A stretch of 64,000 nucleotides of DNA from Simmondsia chinensis. Its lineage: Eukaryota > Streptophyta > Magnoliopsida > Caryophyllales > Simmondsiaceae. Shown piece after piece: positions 11,213-23,060 of this stretch. The notes beneath the pieces are model-generated. The model made no database searches. It was not told the DNA's origin and saw only the letters and a list, made by a program, of their open reading frames with translations. The DNA lies in the NCBI GenBank assembly GCA_018398585.1, contig JAGTTD010000018.1, positions 13,027,501-13,091,500 of the forward strand. Direction: 5' to 3'. The position numbers were made by a program, and so were the translations under genes. How positions within the stretch are numbered: the first letter of the stretch is position 1; every line of letters starts with the position of its first letter.

Positions 11213-12349
11213 TTAGTCCCTCCACCTAAGGCTTATGGTGTGCCTTGGAGATCTCCCTCATCAAGAAGGGCTCTCATGCATCCCCAGAGATCATAGTCTT
11301 CAGACTCCACATCAACTTGACCAACCTCAGCTTCTGTTAGGGGGCTTTTAAGGATGGATGTCATGTCTCGTTGTTGGGTAGACTGTGGAGCGGTTCTTTT
11401 GAGGTCAAGTGGTCCAATGCCATCTTCATGGAATTTTGCCTCAAAATAGTTCAAGCAAGCCACAAATGGCCTGGTATCTGCCATAACAACCTCATACTTG
11501 TCATTGTTCCAAAAGATTAACAACTAGCGTAGTGAGGCAGGGATACAATAATTGGCATGTAACCAATCTCTTCTAAGTCAAGCATTGTAGCTCGAGGTAG
11601 TATCTAATATAAAGAAAGCTGTTAGCTTGCTTAAGCTGCCAACAGTTAACTTAATCGGGATCCCCCCTTCAGACTTAGTAGTAGCTCCATAAAAAGCCAC
11701 AAATCACAACATCTAAAGTAATCAAATCAACTCGAGATTTACCAATTACCCCCAACATTTATGAAGGTAAGACATTAATAGCTGCGCCATTATCCACCAA
11801 GGCTCTGTTCACCAGAATGCCATCAAAGTTGGCTTTGATGTATAGGGACTTGATGTGTTTATTGGTAGTATTAGGCCCAACAAACATCATCTTCATTATG
11901 TCCGGTGTATCATAAGGTGATTTGGATGTTTGGGTAGTAATTCTAAAAGACCAAGAATCAGTGCTACATTTGGTAGCTGCTACTCCAGCCACAAGCTCAA
12001 CCTGGGGATCTTCATTAGATACTATCACATCTCTCTTGAGGCCCTCTTGAGTATTAATTGCCATGAACTCCAAAGGGAGGAGCAGGGCAGTTCTAATACC
12101 AATCTTCTCGGGGAGCGTCCCATTGTATTTGGACCTCTTGATCAATTTCTTTCCAGGGCTTCCATCTTTGGGCGCATCCTAATCATGCCTTTGACGACTA
12201 CCATCAGTTAGCATATCCTGGTCTAGAGGTTGGTTTTTTTGGATCAACCCCTGGAGTTTGAGACTCCTGCATAGGTTAGGAGAGGTCCCACTTGTGGAAG
12301 TCATTCGCAATGTCAGACCCCATCGAGTTAGCTCGATCAAGAGGTTTCA
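11213..12349 (-). pseudogene. Gypsy A protease region and protease-RT linker, right part
   Basis: The frame at 11759-12145 reads LYIKANFDGILVNRALVDNGAAINVLPS. The VDNGAAINVLP stretch is a gypsy aspartic protease motif with D-N-G in place of D-S/T-G; gypsy B has the same D-N-G. The frame at 11233-11523 is the following segment, matching the 31610-31880 region of B. One or more stops lie at 11524-11758. It would mature the polyprotein; this copy is broken. Confidence 0.8.
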
Positions 12350-13618
12350 TTATATTGATGCTGAAAGGGGAATACAGCTCTTCACCATCAGATGACCTCT
12401 GAACCAGTGAATTCTTGGTAAGCAGGTCCCACCAAAATTCCTATCCTTTAGAAGATGAGTCACTAGTCCATCTCTCAAGTTTCTTGTGTGGTTTCCTTTT
12501 ACCAGTAGTTGTAAAAGGGTGGGGCTCAGTTGTTCAATGTTCAAGACCTATAGGCTTAGCTTGCTTGCTCTTGTGGACCTTGGCTTCTTCTTCAGAGAGC
12601 CTAGTTAAGTAAGTATCCAGCAAAGCCCTTTATTGGGCTACTTTCTTTCACAGCTGCCTCTTCTTCTGAGATCGAGTAGGACTTAAGGAACTAGCATCCT
12701 CTTGACTGAGGGGGTTTCTCCTCCAGACATTATTGAAACATGCCACAAAAGGCTGGTGTCCTAACTATCGTGGCCCTAGTAGATGGTATTTCGGATTTCT
12801 CCTTGGATTCCCAGTCCTCATAATGATTTGGCCTTTTGGAGGAGGATCCTTGGTAGGCTCATAACCACGGGACTTCTCATAGGGCATCTTCGGTTCCAAG
12901 AGAGGGTCAGTAGGGGAAATGTATTGTGGAAGCAGTCTGAGTTTCGTCACTACTGCCTCTATTTCCCTACAACATTGATGGCATGCTTTGTAGGATTCCC
13001 TTTCCAAATCTTAGGATATTCTCTCTCGGTTTTTAAGGCCTAGAGTGGGCCCATAGTCGCTGCTGATTTCTATAGCTAACGCCTCGGCCACCGTCAGCAT
13101 AATGGCTGAGTTGTTGCAGAGTTTCATCATCAAGTTTTTGAATACCACACATCTTTCCATGGGACGAAGTTCAGTAAAATGCCAGTGGAAAATTCCATCA
13201 ACCAATGTGTGCACAAGTCTTAAGAAGCTTAGTATTGGCCCAACGACCAACCATTTAAATAGGTGATTTGCCACCCTTGCTTTCTGAATGTCATGCAGGA
13301 CCATTTTTCTCCTATAAAGGGGAAATGCGTTAGTCTGAACACTATAGATGTTATCTTCAGCAACAGTATCAATAACATTGACTTGAAGAGGACTAGGGAA
13401 AGGGTCTTTGCCGACTCCCATTTGTCCTTCTCTTGGAAAGATCAATTACCTTGCCTCTATAGCATCCTGAACCACTTTTCTAAAGATCACTTAGTTCTTT
13501 GTTGAATGTGTCAAAGAATCGTGCCATTTACAATATATCTTCCCCTTAGTGGAATTTGGGTTAGGCTTTCTATGTTTACCCCTAATCTTGAGTTTGTTAT
13601 TTTCCTCAAGCCAATCGA
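12350..13618 (-). pseudogene. Gypsy A gag C-terminal half
   Basis: The right end reads IFDWLEENNKLKIRGKHRKP then GKIYCKWHDSLTHSTKN (13490-13618), continued in another frame at 13011-13445 with IFPREGQMGVGKDPFPSPL. The C-x2-H-x(n)-H pattern YCKWHDSxTHSTxNC is a conserved stretch in gag of Tat-type gypsy elements (from memory). The frame at 12765-13007 continues with a proline-rich tail. Copia 2 interrupts gag at ATATT 13619-13623; the N-terminal part continues at 22506. Confidence 0.75.
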
Positions 13619-13623
13619 ATATT
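13619..13623. repeat. Target site duplication ATATT, left copy (copia 2)
   Basis: Matches ATATT at 22501-22505, directly outside the LTR ends of copia 2. Confidence 0.9.
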
Positions 13624-15868
13624 TGTTGGGAAAAAGTAACTTTTATTGGAAAATAAACTCTGATACTGATCGTTGGGTTCACAATTTTTAAACTGTGATC
13701 ACAGTAAGGGGTACCTATTAGAGCACTTAAAGTAGGAGACTCTTCTCTCTACCTAAGCCCCCGGTCGAAGAGTCACACTTTGTGACACCTCACGTGTGAG
13801 AGTTCCTGGGAATATGTTTATCTCTATAAACCCTTTGCTCTAATACCGGTTGTTGGGACGAATTTTAAAAATTCTCCCTATTTTTATAAAATTTACGCAG
13901 CGGAAGGGTTTGGAATTCATAATTCCAAACTCAGGGTTGATTTAAAATTCCTAATTTTAAATTTATAGATTTAAATTTATAATTTAAATCTACAAATCTA
14001 AATTCTTAATTTAGATCTACAGGCCTTTTACTCTAATACATTTATAACAATACATAAACTTGAACAGGCATAATAATAGATACTGTAAATAAATAGAGAA
14101 GTGAAAACTAAAAGTGAAGGAAAGAAGACATACCTAGAATTGCTCTAATATAAGAAAAACAAGAAAGAAATAATAATCTTAAAAACCAAGACCCCGCGAT
14201 CTTCTATGCAATGACCTCGAACTGCCTGGAGAGTGGGCTCCGAAAAATATTAAACTAGGAAAGAAAAATTTTAAAGGAAAATTTTCTCTCCAATTAGATC
14301 CCAAGAACAAGTTCAGAAACCCAAAATAATTTGTTTAATTGAGTGTCAAGCCCTTGGAATAGGTACCTCTATTTATAATAAGCTATCTGAGCTAAGACAA
14401 GCTGAAATTTCGATGTGGGATTCATAGGTTTAAATCAAAACGCATCGTTTTAACATAAAAAGCCAGCAAAACGCATCGTTTCAATGTTCACCTCAAGTGT
14501 GCTCTACCTTATCATTGCGTGCCACGTGTCGGCATGCAATTGGTCCGCACCCGAAGGCGTGGATCATGCCTTGGCAACCAAGCGCGCGACTTGGCCGATA
14601 AGCGTAGACACGGATTCCGCCCGAGATTTTCACCATTCTTCCTTTTTTTTATGGCTTTGTTTTCCACATGTATAAATTCATCTTATAAATTTTAATTTTT
14701 CAAAATTATTTATTTTATAATTTTTAATTTTTATTCATCTCATGAATAGTGTTTGGCAAATTTAAATTTACCCATCTCATGGATAAATAATTTATCTCAT
14801 GAATTGTTTAATATTTTTCCAATGGTAATAAATATAGAGGCTTGCACAAGGACTTTAGGGACAATTTAAATCTAGCTCCAAATGAGTTAAATTAATCATC
14901 TCATTAAATAATTTAATTACCATTTAACGAGACTTAATTCAACTAAATAAATCTCACTGCACTTCAGACTTAAACCATTTATTCGATATCTTCCTAATAG
15001 ACTGTATTGATGACAACAAACCCTCCACTAGATGTCAATGACAAAGGATAAATATAATAATTACCATTATCCTTCTCACAGCTTCTCCATTAGTTACCAA
15101 CTCGCCTTTCACTGAATAATTAATTTATACTTGAACATATTCATAGTATAAAGTCAAAATGTCAAACACTTGAAATACTTTGGCCAAAGTTTCCAAAGTA
15201 TTCAAATACTTACGAATCAACTAGGAGGACATCTGCATCTCATAAGAGACTGTAGATTCCCTATTGAATACCTGATCCTTATCACAGTTCACGCTGCTAC
15301 CCAGCGTACGTGGAAATTTAGTCATGTGTTTAGACGTTACTTATAGTACACCAAAGTAACAAACGCTCCATGCACAAGTTTAGAATACTCTCCGGATTTA
15401 GAGTCGTCGTTCAAATGGTACAACGTGAATCACTCATCTCCAATAGTAGTCTAGAAACAAGCAACGCACATGGTCCAAGTCAGTATGTCAATATTATTAA
15501 ATGCACTAACATAACACTTTTGGATCACTATCCACATGACCATGACAAGTCATCTAAAGTGTCATGTTATAGACTTAGCATACAAGTGCTCCAAACTTGT
15601 CTTTGACTACGAGTCTTTCAAACCACAATTCATACCATTTGCTCCAAGTCTATCTATGGGTTAATCTCATGAACCACTTAGAACAAACACGTAAATTGTA
15701 GTCCCAGGACTATACCCATCTCATGGATGTTTCCAAAAGGAAAAGCACATACAGTATAAATGCTCGCTTACACAAATTTAACAAAGAAACAACTGGAACT
15801 TCAATTTTACTCTTTAATAAAGTGATATTAACATAATAAATCTAGATTTTAGGACACTATTCCTAACA
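13624..15868 (-). repeat. Copia 2 3' LTR (left), extended form
   Basis: The minus strand begins TGTTAGGAATAGTGTCC and ends TTTTTCCCAACA. Bases 13624-13850 have no equivalent in copia 1; the ancestral end GTCCCAACA lies at 13851-13859, followed on the minus strand by a primer-site-like ACCGGTATTAGAGC. A TATA tract lies near 14372-14382. Details are given under findings. Confidence 0.9.
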
Positions 15869-15879
15869 ATCTCCTCACT
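15869..15879 (-). other. Copia 2 polypurine tract
   Basis: The minus strand reads AGTGAGGAGAT directly before the 3' LTR start. Confidence 0.8.
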
Positions 15880-16331
15880 TGTTATAAATCCAATTTATAA
15901 CAAGCTTTATACCCATCTCTTTTGTGTATGAACCAAAAGGCTACTAGGTTAATTATCCTATTTGAACCAACATGCCCTCTATGTAGCTTCTGAAGCTACA
16001 ACTTATTTAGCCTCTATGGTGAAGTCAGCAATATAATACTACATGACATTCCTCCCACTAATGGCTCCTACTCTAAGGGTAAAGACATGCCGAGACGTCG
16101 TACGTCGTACGTCTAGCATCTCTATCTAACTGGAAGTGAAAATCTGTATAGCCAACTGGAACTAGCTCACCAAATCTTTGCAGCTGATAACACCCCTACA
16201 TCATTTCTAATTAGTAGTATATCGTCAACATACAATACTAAGAAAGTTACTACTTTCTCTTGCCGTCATTTGCACACGGATGGTTCGTCAACTAATTGCT
16301 GAAAACCATAAGACTTAATCGCTTCATTTAA
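15880..16331 (-). pseudogene. Copia 2 RNase H and RT end, remnants
   Basis: Short stretches align with copia 1 at 4640-4900 (RNase H) and 5320-5560 (RT around the YVDD block, here at about 16200-16250). The two pieces join near 16175, where roughly 440 bp present in copia 1 are missing. No frame longer than about 60 codons remains. Confidence 0.65.
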
Positions 16332-16730
16332 TCAATATTCCATGATGGACTTCTTCAGTTTGCATACCATATGCTCTTGATTTTTTCCAATGAAACTGCC
16401 TGGTTGCATCATATAGATGTCTTTTTCAAGACGACCATTCAAAAGGGTCGTTTTGACTACCATTTGCCAAATCTCATGATGAGCTGCAATGGATAGGAGT
16501 ATCCTTATGAACTTTAGCATGGCTACTAGGGAGAAGGTCTCATTATAATAAATACCTTCCTTTTGGGTAAAAATCTTAGCAACCAGCCTTGCCTTGAAGG
16601 TCTCTACCTTCCTGTGCACTCCTCTTTTCCTCTTGTAGACCCATTTACAACAAATGGGCTTAATGCCCTCAAGCGCCTCTACAAGGTTCCAGACTTGATT
16701 AAAATACATATATCCTAACTCAAATTTCAT
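16332..16730 (-). pseudogene. Copia 2 reverse transcriptase, first half
   Basis: The frame reads NQVWNLVEALEGIKPI, KWVYKRKRG, KARLVAKIFTQKEGI, SIAAHHEIWQMVVKTTLLNG and LEKDIYMMQPGSF, the same blocks as copia 1 5562-6083. The conserved WQMDVKTAFLNG is altered to WQMVVKTTLLNG, so the first catalytic aspartate of the palm is replaced by valine. That makes the domain inactive independently of the downstream deletion. Confidence 0.88.
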
Positions 16731-17840
16731 TGCTAAGACCTATTGGTCAACATTCTTGTCTTTAACTACCTTATTGTAGCTGAGAAAATCAGATTCAATG
16801 TCACGGTCAACAATTAAGGCTCCCGCCATGAACTTGTCAAGTGTCTTGAAATTCCTCCCACTAGATCTAGGTTCTCGTGTGCTTAGAACATTCTCAACCT
16901 TAACAGTAGATGCATCTCATGCATCCACTATATGCCGAGTTGTATCTAACTGTTCAGAATTAGTGTCATTTTCTTTTAACTCTTCTAACACTATTTTGTT
17001 TTTTACTTTTGTAGTGTACTACACAATCCTCCTTTAACAAATTTTGCATACTTACAAAAATCCTTTTGATCAGAAAGACAGTAGAGAAAACCGTCTTTGT
17101 TCCTTTGGGATAAGCCCAAAAAAGATTGGTAAAGTATCATGACTCGTCATGGACCTTACCATCTCTAACAATGTTCTATTCCTTGTTTCTACAACAATAT
17201 TCTACTACGGTGTATCTGGAGCAGAAAGCTGAGATCTTATCCCATTTGCAATTAGGAAATATAGAAGCTTACCTGAAAGATATTAACCACCTTGATCTGA
17301 TCGAAGTGACTTAACCTCTTGACCTAATTGCTTTTCAACTTCAGCTTTGTGCTCTTTGAACTTTTCAAAAGAGTCCGACTAATGTCTCATTAGGTAAGCA
17401 TATATATACCTTAAGTAATCATAATTAAATTAGATGAACTACTCATACCCACCTCTTGCCTGAACATTCATTGGTCCACATACATATGTGTGAACCAGCT
17501 CAAGTAAGTTACCAACCCTGTTGTCTTTACTCTTAAAGACAGACTTGGTCACCTTTTCATTCTATGCAGAATTCACAAACTGGTAATGACCTCAAGTCCA
17601 AAGCTTCTATTAGTCCATCTTTCACTAGTCTTTAGATCCTGTTGGAATTGGTATGACCTAAATGTTGGTGCCATATGTAAGAATTATCCCTTTAAAGGGG
17701 TTTTCTTTTAAGAGATCGAACAAGTGAGCTTGTGTTAGATTCTTTTAAACAAATATGAGAGTTTTGTTCAATAAAAAACATGAATAAACCATTTATACAT
17801 ATATATTTTGCAAATTTATTTAACCAAAATCAACTGAATA
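16731..17840 (-). pseudogene. Copia 2 integrase, fragmentary
   Basis: Aligns piecewise with copia 1 5880-7230. The stretch at 17340-17480 still codes EKFKE-like and FITFTDDYSR-like remnants, with several stops. About 230 bp of the C-terminal part are missing near 17110. A plus-strand frame here is a shadow. Confidence 0.7.
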
Positions 17841-17844
17841 GCAA

Positions 17845-18080
17845 TTATTCGTAAAATGAGATACATAAATCAAATTCCTGTGCAGAGCAGCTACAAATAA
17901 ACAATCTTTTAAAATCAAAAACTCGAACACTAAAGACTAAGCTAACATCTCCTACACTTAAGACCACTACTCTTGCATTGTCCCTCACTATCAGGTATAG
18001 CTCCCCATCATGCAACCTTTTGGTTAGCCTAAGCCCCTGTAACATATTACAGACATGGTCGGTTGAACCTAAGTCAACCC
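17845..18080 (-). pseudogene. Copia 2 aspartic protease
   Basis: The minus strand around 18030-18075 reads VDLGSTDHVCNML, continued by the frame 17845-18045 (LQGLRLTKRLHDGELYLIVRD). It matches the copia 1 protease and shares its D-L-G active site text. An in-frame stop separates it from gag. Confidence 0.82.
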
Positions 18081-18081
18081 A

Positions 18082-18420
18082 CTAGAAACTTGGTGGACTC
18101 TCAACTGCGCATGACTCAACTAAATGAGATATCAATATATCTTCACCACATGGCTTAGGAGTCTTTATAAGGAGAGGAGCTAAGTACTTAGTGCAGTTTT
18201 TCATCCGGTGGCCAATCTTCCCACAAAAGAAACACTTTCCTTTTGCCGACTTCTTTATGGACTTTGTTGCTATAATAACAACCTTGCGCTTTCCTTTCTT
18301 TTTAGTAGGTCCTGTGTGAGTATTAACTAAGTCCAACTTCGTTTTTCTAGGCAAAGTAATTTGGTCCAATGACTTACATTATGCTTTAGTAATAAAGTGA
18401 AGTTCACTAGTCGTATCCAT
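18082..18420 (-). pseudogene. Copia 2 gag, zinc knuckle end
   Basis: The frame at 18082-18369 has a basic stretch (KKKGKRKVVIIATKSIKKS) followed by CFFCGKIGHRMKNC, a complete C-x2-C-x4-H-x4-C zinc knuckle that binds element RNA. The N-terminal part of gag, present in copia 1 at 7999-8202, appears to be deleted here: the frame runs directly into a start-like segment (MDQITLPRKTK). Confidence 0.85.
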
Positions 18421-20234
18421 TTCAAAATACTGTCAATGCAAATATTCGTGTAACTGTTTAACAAGGGTTATGTATAATGCAGTGATATCTATTCTTTCAA
18501 TTTAGCATACACAATAAGTCAGATATCCACCAAAATGTACTATCATGCATACAATGATGACCCAAACACGCCACTCCTTACTCCTCGGTAGTGGGGTCGC
18601 ACGAACCTAGTTTGGGCGAGAACTATTCTCAGTTAACATATTTTCTTGTAAGTCTTACTAAACATGATTAACCCACCACTTGACCTTAGTCTCTAACATA
18701 ACACAACAGAGCTCCTCGGGGAGGCTAATGCATCATGCTAGTCAACTGTAAACCATTACCTAAACCTCCATACAAATACATGTAATACTCTACGGCAGCG
18801 TGGTCGCATCGCTTCTTTGCACTTTGGTTTATCCCAATAGAAGTCTAAGCCTATAATCCGCAAACTGACATCCTCCGCAGGGGGGTCTACTGATCTACTA
18901 TACTGTTAGATCTGTTATGGAGATCGTGAGGTTACAACAATTGAAATCTCGTTCCGACTTGATTTTTAAAACTAGTGGTTTTTAATTAAACTTGCATCTA
19001 CAACTTGGATTATCTCATAACCCCCTTTAGAATCTCATTCTAAAAATTAGCCATAATTAACTAATTAATTTATTTAAAATATTATCGTTTTACAATATAG
19101 ATTATATCATAATCTAACTTTAGAATCTCATTCTAAATTTAATCAATAAATTTAATTAATTAAATTTAATGTAAAAAAGTGTTGTAATATTATTTAGATT
19201 ATCTAATAATCTACTTTTAGAATCCCATTCTAAAACTAAATCAATTAATAGAAATTAATTTTTAATTCAAAATAATTACGTAATTTAGATTATTTCATAA
19301 TCTATTTTTAGAATCTAATTCTCAAACTAATTAATTAATAAAAATCAATTTCATTTAAAAACAGCAACGGCTTAGAAATTAGACTATCCCATAGTCTTAT
19401 TTAGAATCCCATTCTAAAATTAAATAAGCTTAGACTATCCAATAGTCTAGTTTAGAATCTTATTCTAAAATTTAAGTAATAAAATTTAACTTTTATTTTA
19501 AAAGCAAAGTTAATTTAGACTATCATATAGTCTAGTTCAGAATCTTATTCTAAAATAATTTAAAATAACTTTTATTTAAAATATATTGATTCACAACTTA
19601 GATTATCTCATAATCTAATTTAGAATCTCAATCTAAAAGAAAATTAATCAATAAAATAATTAATTTATAATTATTATGTAAATTAGTACAGACGTCTACG
19701 CGTCCCCAAAATAAAATAACAAAAAACTTTATTATTATTATTTTTATTGCTGACTTCAGCTAAAATTTTATTTTATTAGTTTTTTTAAATTTTAAATTAA
19801 AATAATTTAATTTAAAGTAAACAATTAAATCTAATCTAATTAGATTAATTTTATCCGATTTTATCATCTAATCTTGTTAGATTAATCTTATCTGATCTTA
19901 TAAATCTTAACCAAAAGATCATTATCTCATAATAAAGATCATGTAATCCCGAATTTATAGGTCGTTTGATCTGAATTAACGATTTAAACAATTTAAATCG
20001 TCGCTATAAACAACCTAGTTAACTATTAAATCTTTCAACCGGTTTAAACAATTTAAATCAATACTTTAAATAACCTAGTTAACTATTAACACCTTTAATG
20101 GTGTAAAAAATTTAAATCACTAATTCAAACAAGTTTTTCCTTCTAAATAAAATTTTCATTTTATTAAATTGCAGATCTATTTATTTCGATCTTATTATAC
20201 CCATTTATGTATATTATAAATGTAATCAGAGGCA
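18421..20234 (-). other. Copia 2 leader (5' untranslated region)
   Basis: 1.8 kb between primer site and gag, without long frames. The right part (19640-20234) is AT-rich. The middle part holds the hairpin array described separately. The left part (18421-19007) aligns with copia 1 8271-8797. Confidence 0.75.
19008..19640 (-). repeat. Array of eight paired-hairpin units in copia 2 leader
   Basis: Each unit has two palindromes. The first is TAGATTAT-n3-ATAATCTA or TAGACTAT-n3-ATAGTCTA; copies start near 19008, 19098, 19195, 19285, 19381, 19431, 19516 and 19599. The second is TTTAGAAT-n3-ATTCTAAA, 2-6 bases later. In units 5-7 the stem pair T-A is replaced by C-G on both arms. Copia 1 has only one degenerate unit (8798-8836). 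Confidence 0.85.
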
Positions 20235-20249
20235 GGCTCTGATACCAAT
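20235..20249 (-). other. Copia 2 primer binding site
   Basis: The minus strand reads ATTGGTATCAGAGCC directly after the 5' LTR. TGGTATCAGAGC is the standard complement of the 3' end of plant initiator methionine tRNA. Confidence 0.93.
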
Positions 20250-22500
20250 TGTTGGGAATAAGTGATTTTTGTTGGAAAAATAAACTCTGATATCGATCGT
20301 TGGATTCACAATTTTTCAACTGTGGTCACAACAAGGGGTACCTATTAGAGCACTTAAAGTAGGAGACTCTTCTCTCTACTTAAGCACCTGGTCAAAGAGT
20401 CACGCTTCGTGACACCTCACGTACACAAGTTCCCAAGAATAGATTTATCTCTATAAAACCTTTGCCCTAATACCGGTTGTTGGGAAGAATTTCAAAAATT
20501 CTCCCTATTTTTATAAAGTTTACGCAGTGGAAGGGTTTAGAATTCATAATTCTAAACCTAGGGTTGATTTAAAATTTCTAATTTTAAATCTACAGATTTA
20601 AATTCATAATTTTAATCTACATATCTAAATTCTTAATTTAGATCTACAGGCCTTTTACTCTAATACATTCATAACAATACATAAACTTAAACAAGCATAA
20701 TAACAGGTACTGTAAATAAATAAAAAAGTGAAAACTAAAAGTTAAAGAAAGAACACACACCTGTAATTGCTCCAATATAAGAAAAACCAGAAAGAAATAA
20801 TAATCTTCAAAATCGAGGTCCAGCGATCGTCTATGCAATGAGCTCAAACTGCCCGGAGAGTGGGCTCCGAAAAATATTAAACAAGGAAAGAAAAGTTTTA
20901 AAAGAAATTTTTTCATCCCATTAGGTCTTTGAAAGAATTTTAGAAACCCACAATAATTTGTTTAGTTGAGTGCCAAGCCCTTAGAATAGGTACCTCTATT
21001 TATAGTAAGCTACCAGAGTGAAAACAAGCTGAAATTTTGATGTGGGATTCGCAGGTTTAAACCAAAACCCGTCTTTTTAACATAAAAAACCAGCAAAACA
21101 CATTGTTCCAATGTTAACCTCACGTGTGCACTAGCTTTTCATCGCATGCCACGTGTCGACACGCTATTGGTCCGCGCTCGAAGGCTCGGATCGTGCCCTG
21201 GCAACCCAGCGCGTGACTTGGCCGATAAGCGTAGACAAGTATTCTGTCTCGGATTTTCGGCATTTTTCCTTCTTTTTTTTTTTTTTGCTTTGTTTTCCAC
21301 ATGTAAAAATCCATCTTATGAATTTTATTTTTTCAAAATTATTTTATTTTATAATTTTTAATTTTGATTCATCTTATGAATAAGTTTGGCAAATTTAAAT
21401 TTACCCATCTCATGGATAAATAATTCATCTCATGAATTCTTTTATATTTTTTCATTGGCAATAAATGCAGAGGCTTGCGTAGGGACCTAAGGGACAATTT
21501 AAATGTAGCTCCAAATGAGATAAATTAATTATCTCATTAAATAATTTCATTATCATTTAATGAGGCTTAATTCCACTAAATAAATCTCACTGCACTCCAG
21601 ACTTAAACCATTTATTGGATATCTCTCTAATAGACAGTATTGATGATAACAATCTCTACATTAGATCGCCATGGCAAAAGATAAATATAACCACTACTAT
21701 TATCCTTCTCACAGCTTCTCTATTAGTTACCGACTTGCCCTTCACTGAATAATTCATTTATACTTGAACATATTCATAGTATAAATTCCAAATGTCAAAC
21801 ACTTGGAATACTTTGGCCAAAGTTTCCAAACTATTCAAATACTTGCGAATCTAAGGGGACATCTGTATCTCATAAGAGACTGTAGATTCCTTATTGAATA
21901 CTTGATCCTTGTCACACTTTACACTGCTACCCCGCATGCATGGGAATTCAGTCATGCGTTTAGACCTTACTTATAGTACACCAAAGTAACCAACGCTCCA
22001 TGCATAAGTCCAGAGTACTCTCATGATTTAGAGTGGTCGTTCAAACAGTACAACATGAATCACTCATCTCCAATAATAGTCTAGAAACAAGCAACTCATA
22101 TGGTCCAACTCAGCGTGTCAATCTTATTAAACACACTAACATAACATTTTTGGATCACTATCCACATGACCAAGACAAGTCATCTAAAGTGTCACATTAT
22201 AGTCTTAGGATACAAGTGATCCAACCTTGTCTTTGACTACTAGTCTTTCAAACAACAATCTATACCATTGGTTCCAAGTCTATTTGTGGGTTAATCTCAT
22301 AAACCACTTAGAACAAACACATAAAAATTGTAGTCGAAGGACTACACCCATCTCATAGATGTTTCCAAAAAGAAAAGCACATGCAGTATAAATGCTCACT
22401 TACACAAATTTAATAAAGAAACGACTGGAACTTCAATTTTATTCTTTAATAAAATAATATTAATATAATAAATCTGGATTTTAGGACACTATTCCTAATA
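20250..22500 (-). repeat. Copia 2 5' LTR (right), extended form
   Basis: Aligns with 13624-15868 over its full length. The outer end reads TATTAGGAAT on the minus strand, so the terminal TG has become TA by one substitution. A TATA tract lies near 20995-21005. It is flanked by ATATT. Confidence 0.9.
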
Positions 22501-22505
22501 ATATT
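22501..22505. repeat. Target site duplication ATATT, right copy (copia 2)
   Basis: Identical to 13619-13623. Confidence 0.9.
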
Positions 22506-23060
22506 ACCTAGGCTCTTGAGAGGTCAAATGAGTACTTTCGCAAGTCTTGGAACTAATAAGACTTCCTAACTTTGATGTCCTTCTTGGCCAAAGGATTGCA
22601 AATCATAGGAGGTCCCTTGACGTATTTAGCAACGTCAATCTCATAATAAGGATCCTCATCATCTTCGATTAAATCGTGTACGTAAGTCCCATACATGCTA
22701 TTTTTCTTAAGTCTTTCTTTTTTTAAGATGGTCTCATATCTAGCGGCATATTCTACCAACTGAAGGAGCGTCGTGAAGTCAGGGCCTTCGAACTTCTTCC
22801 TAAATTCAATTTGCAAGCCACTCAAGGCTAGTATGGTGTATTCAACCTCATGAAGGGCTACAGTGCACTTTAACCTAGCTCTTTTGAATCAGTTAAGGTA
22901 GTCTTACACTGATTAACCTCGCTTTTGTTTCATGGGAGCCAAGTTAGACATGAAAGTTCCTGTTTTCATTCACGGGAACTGAGCTTGGAATTTCCTGTCC
23001 ATGTTGTCCCAACAGTAAATAGAATTAAGAGATAGGCTAATTTACCTGTTCACTTTATTT
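22506..23060 (-). pseudogene. Gypsy A gag, N-terminal half
   Basis: The frame at 22553-22825 reads MSGLQIEFRKKFEGPDF, LVEYAARYETILKKE and YYEIDVAKYVKGPP. It is the gag segment that precedes the IFDWLEENNKLK stretch at 13600. The two halves join when copia 2 is removed. Bases 22826-23060 contain further degenerate gag text with stops. It has lost its start. Confidence 0.65.

Larger units (their letters stand above)
13624..22500 (-). mobile_element. Copia 2: Ty1/copia retrotransposon with extended LTRs and internal deletions
   Basis: LTRs are 2245 bp (13624-15868) and 2251 bp (20250-22500), flanked by ATATT. The primer site ATTGGTATCAGAGCC is intact at 20235-20249. Order on the minus strand is 5' LTR, long leader with a hairpin array, gag, protease, integrase, RT, purine tract, 3' LTR. 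Against copia 1 it lacks the RT second half (junction near 16175) and part of integrase (near 17110). It is a defective member of the same family, inserted in gypsy A gag. Confidence 0.92.

Noticed and set aside
12783..13043. Plus-strand frames over gypsy A gag
   Set aside because: Shadow of minus-strand gag, as judged from parallel text in other gag copies.
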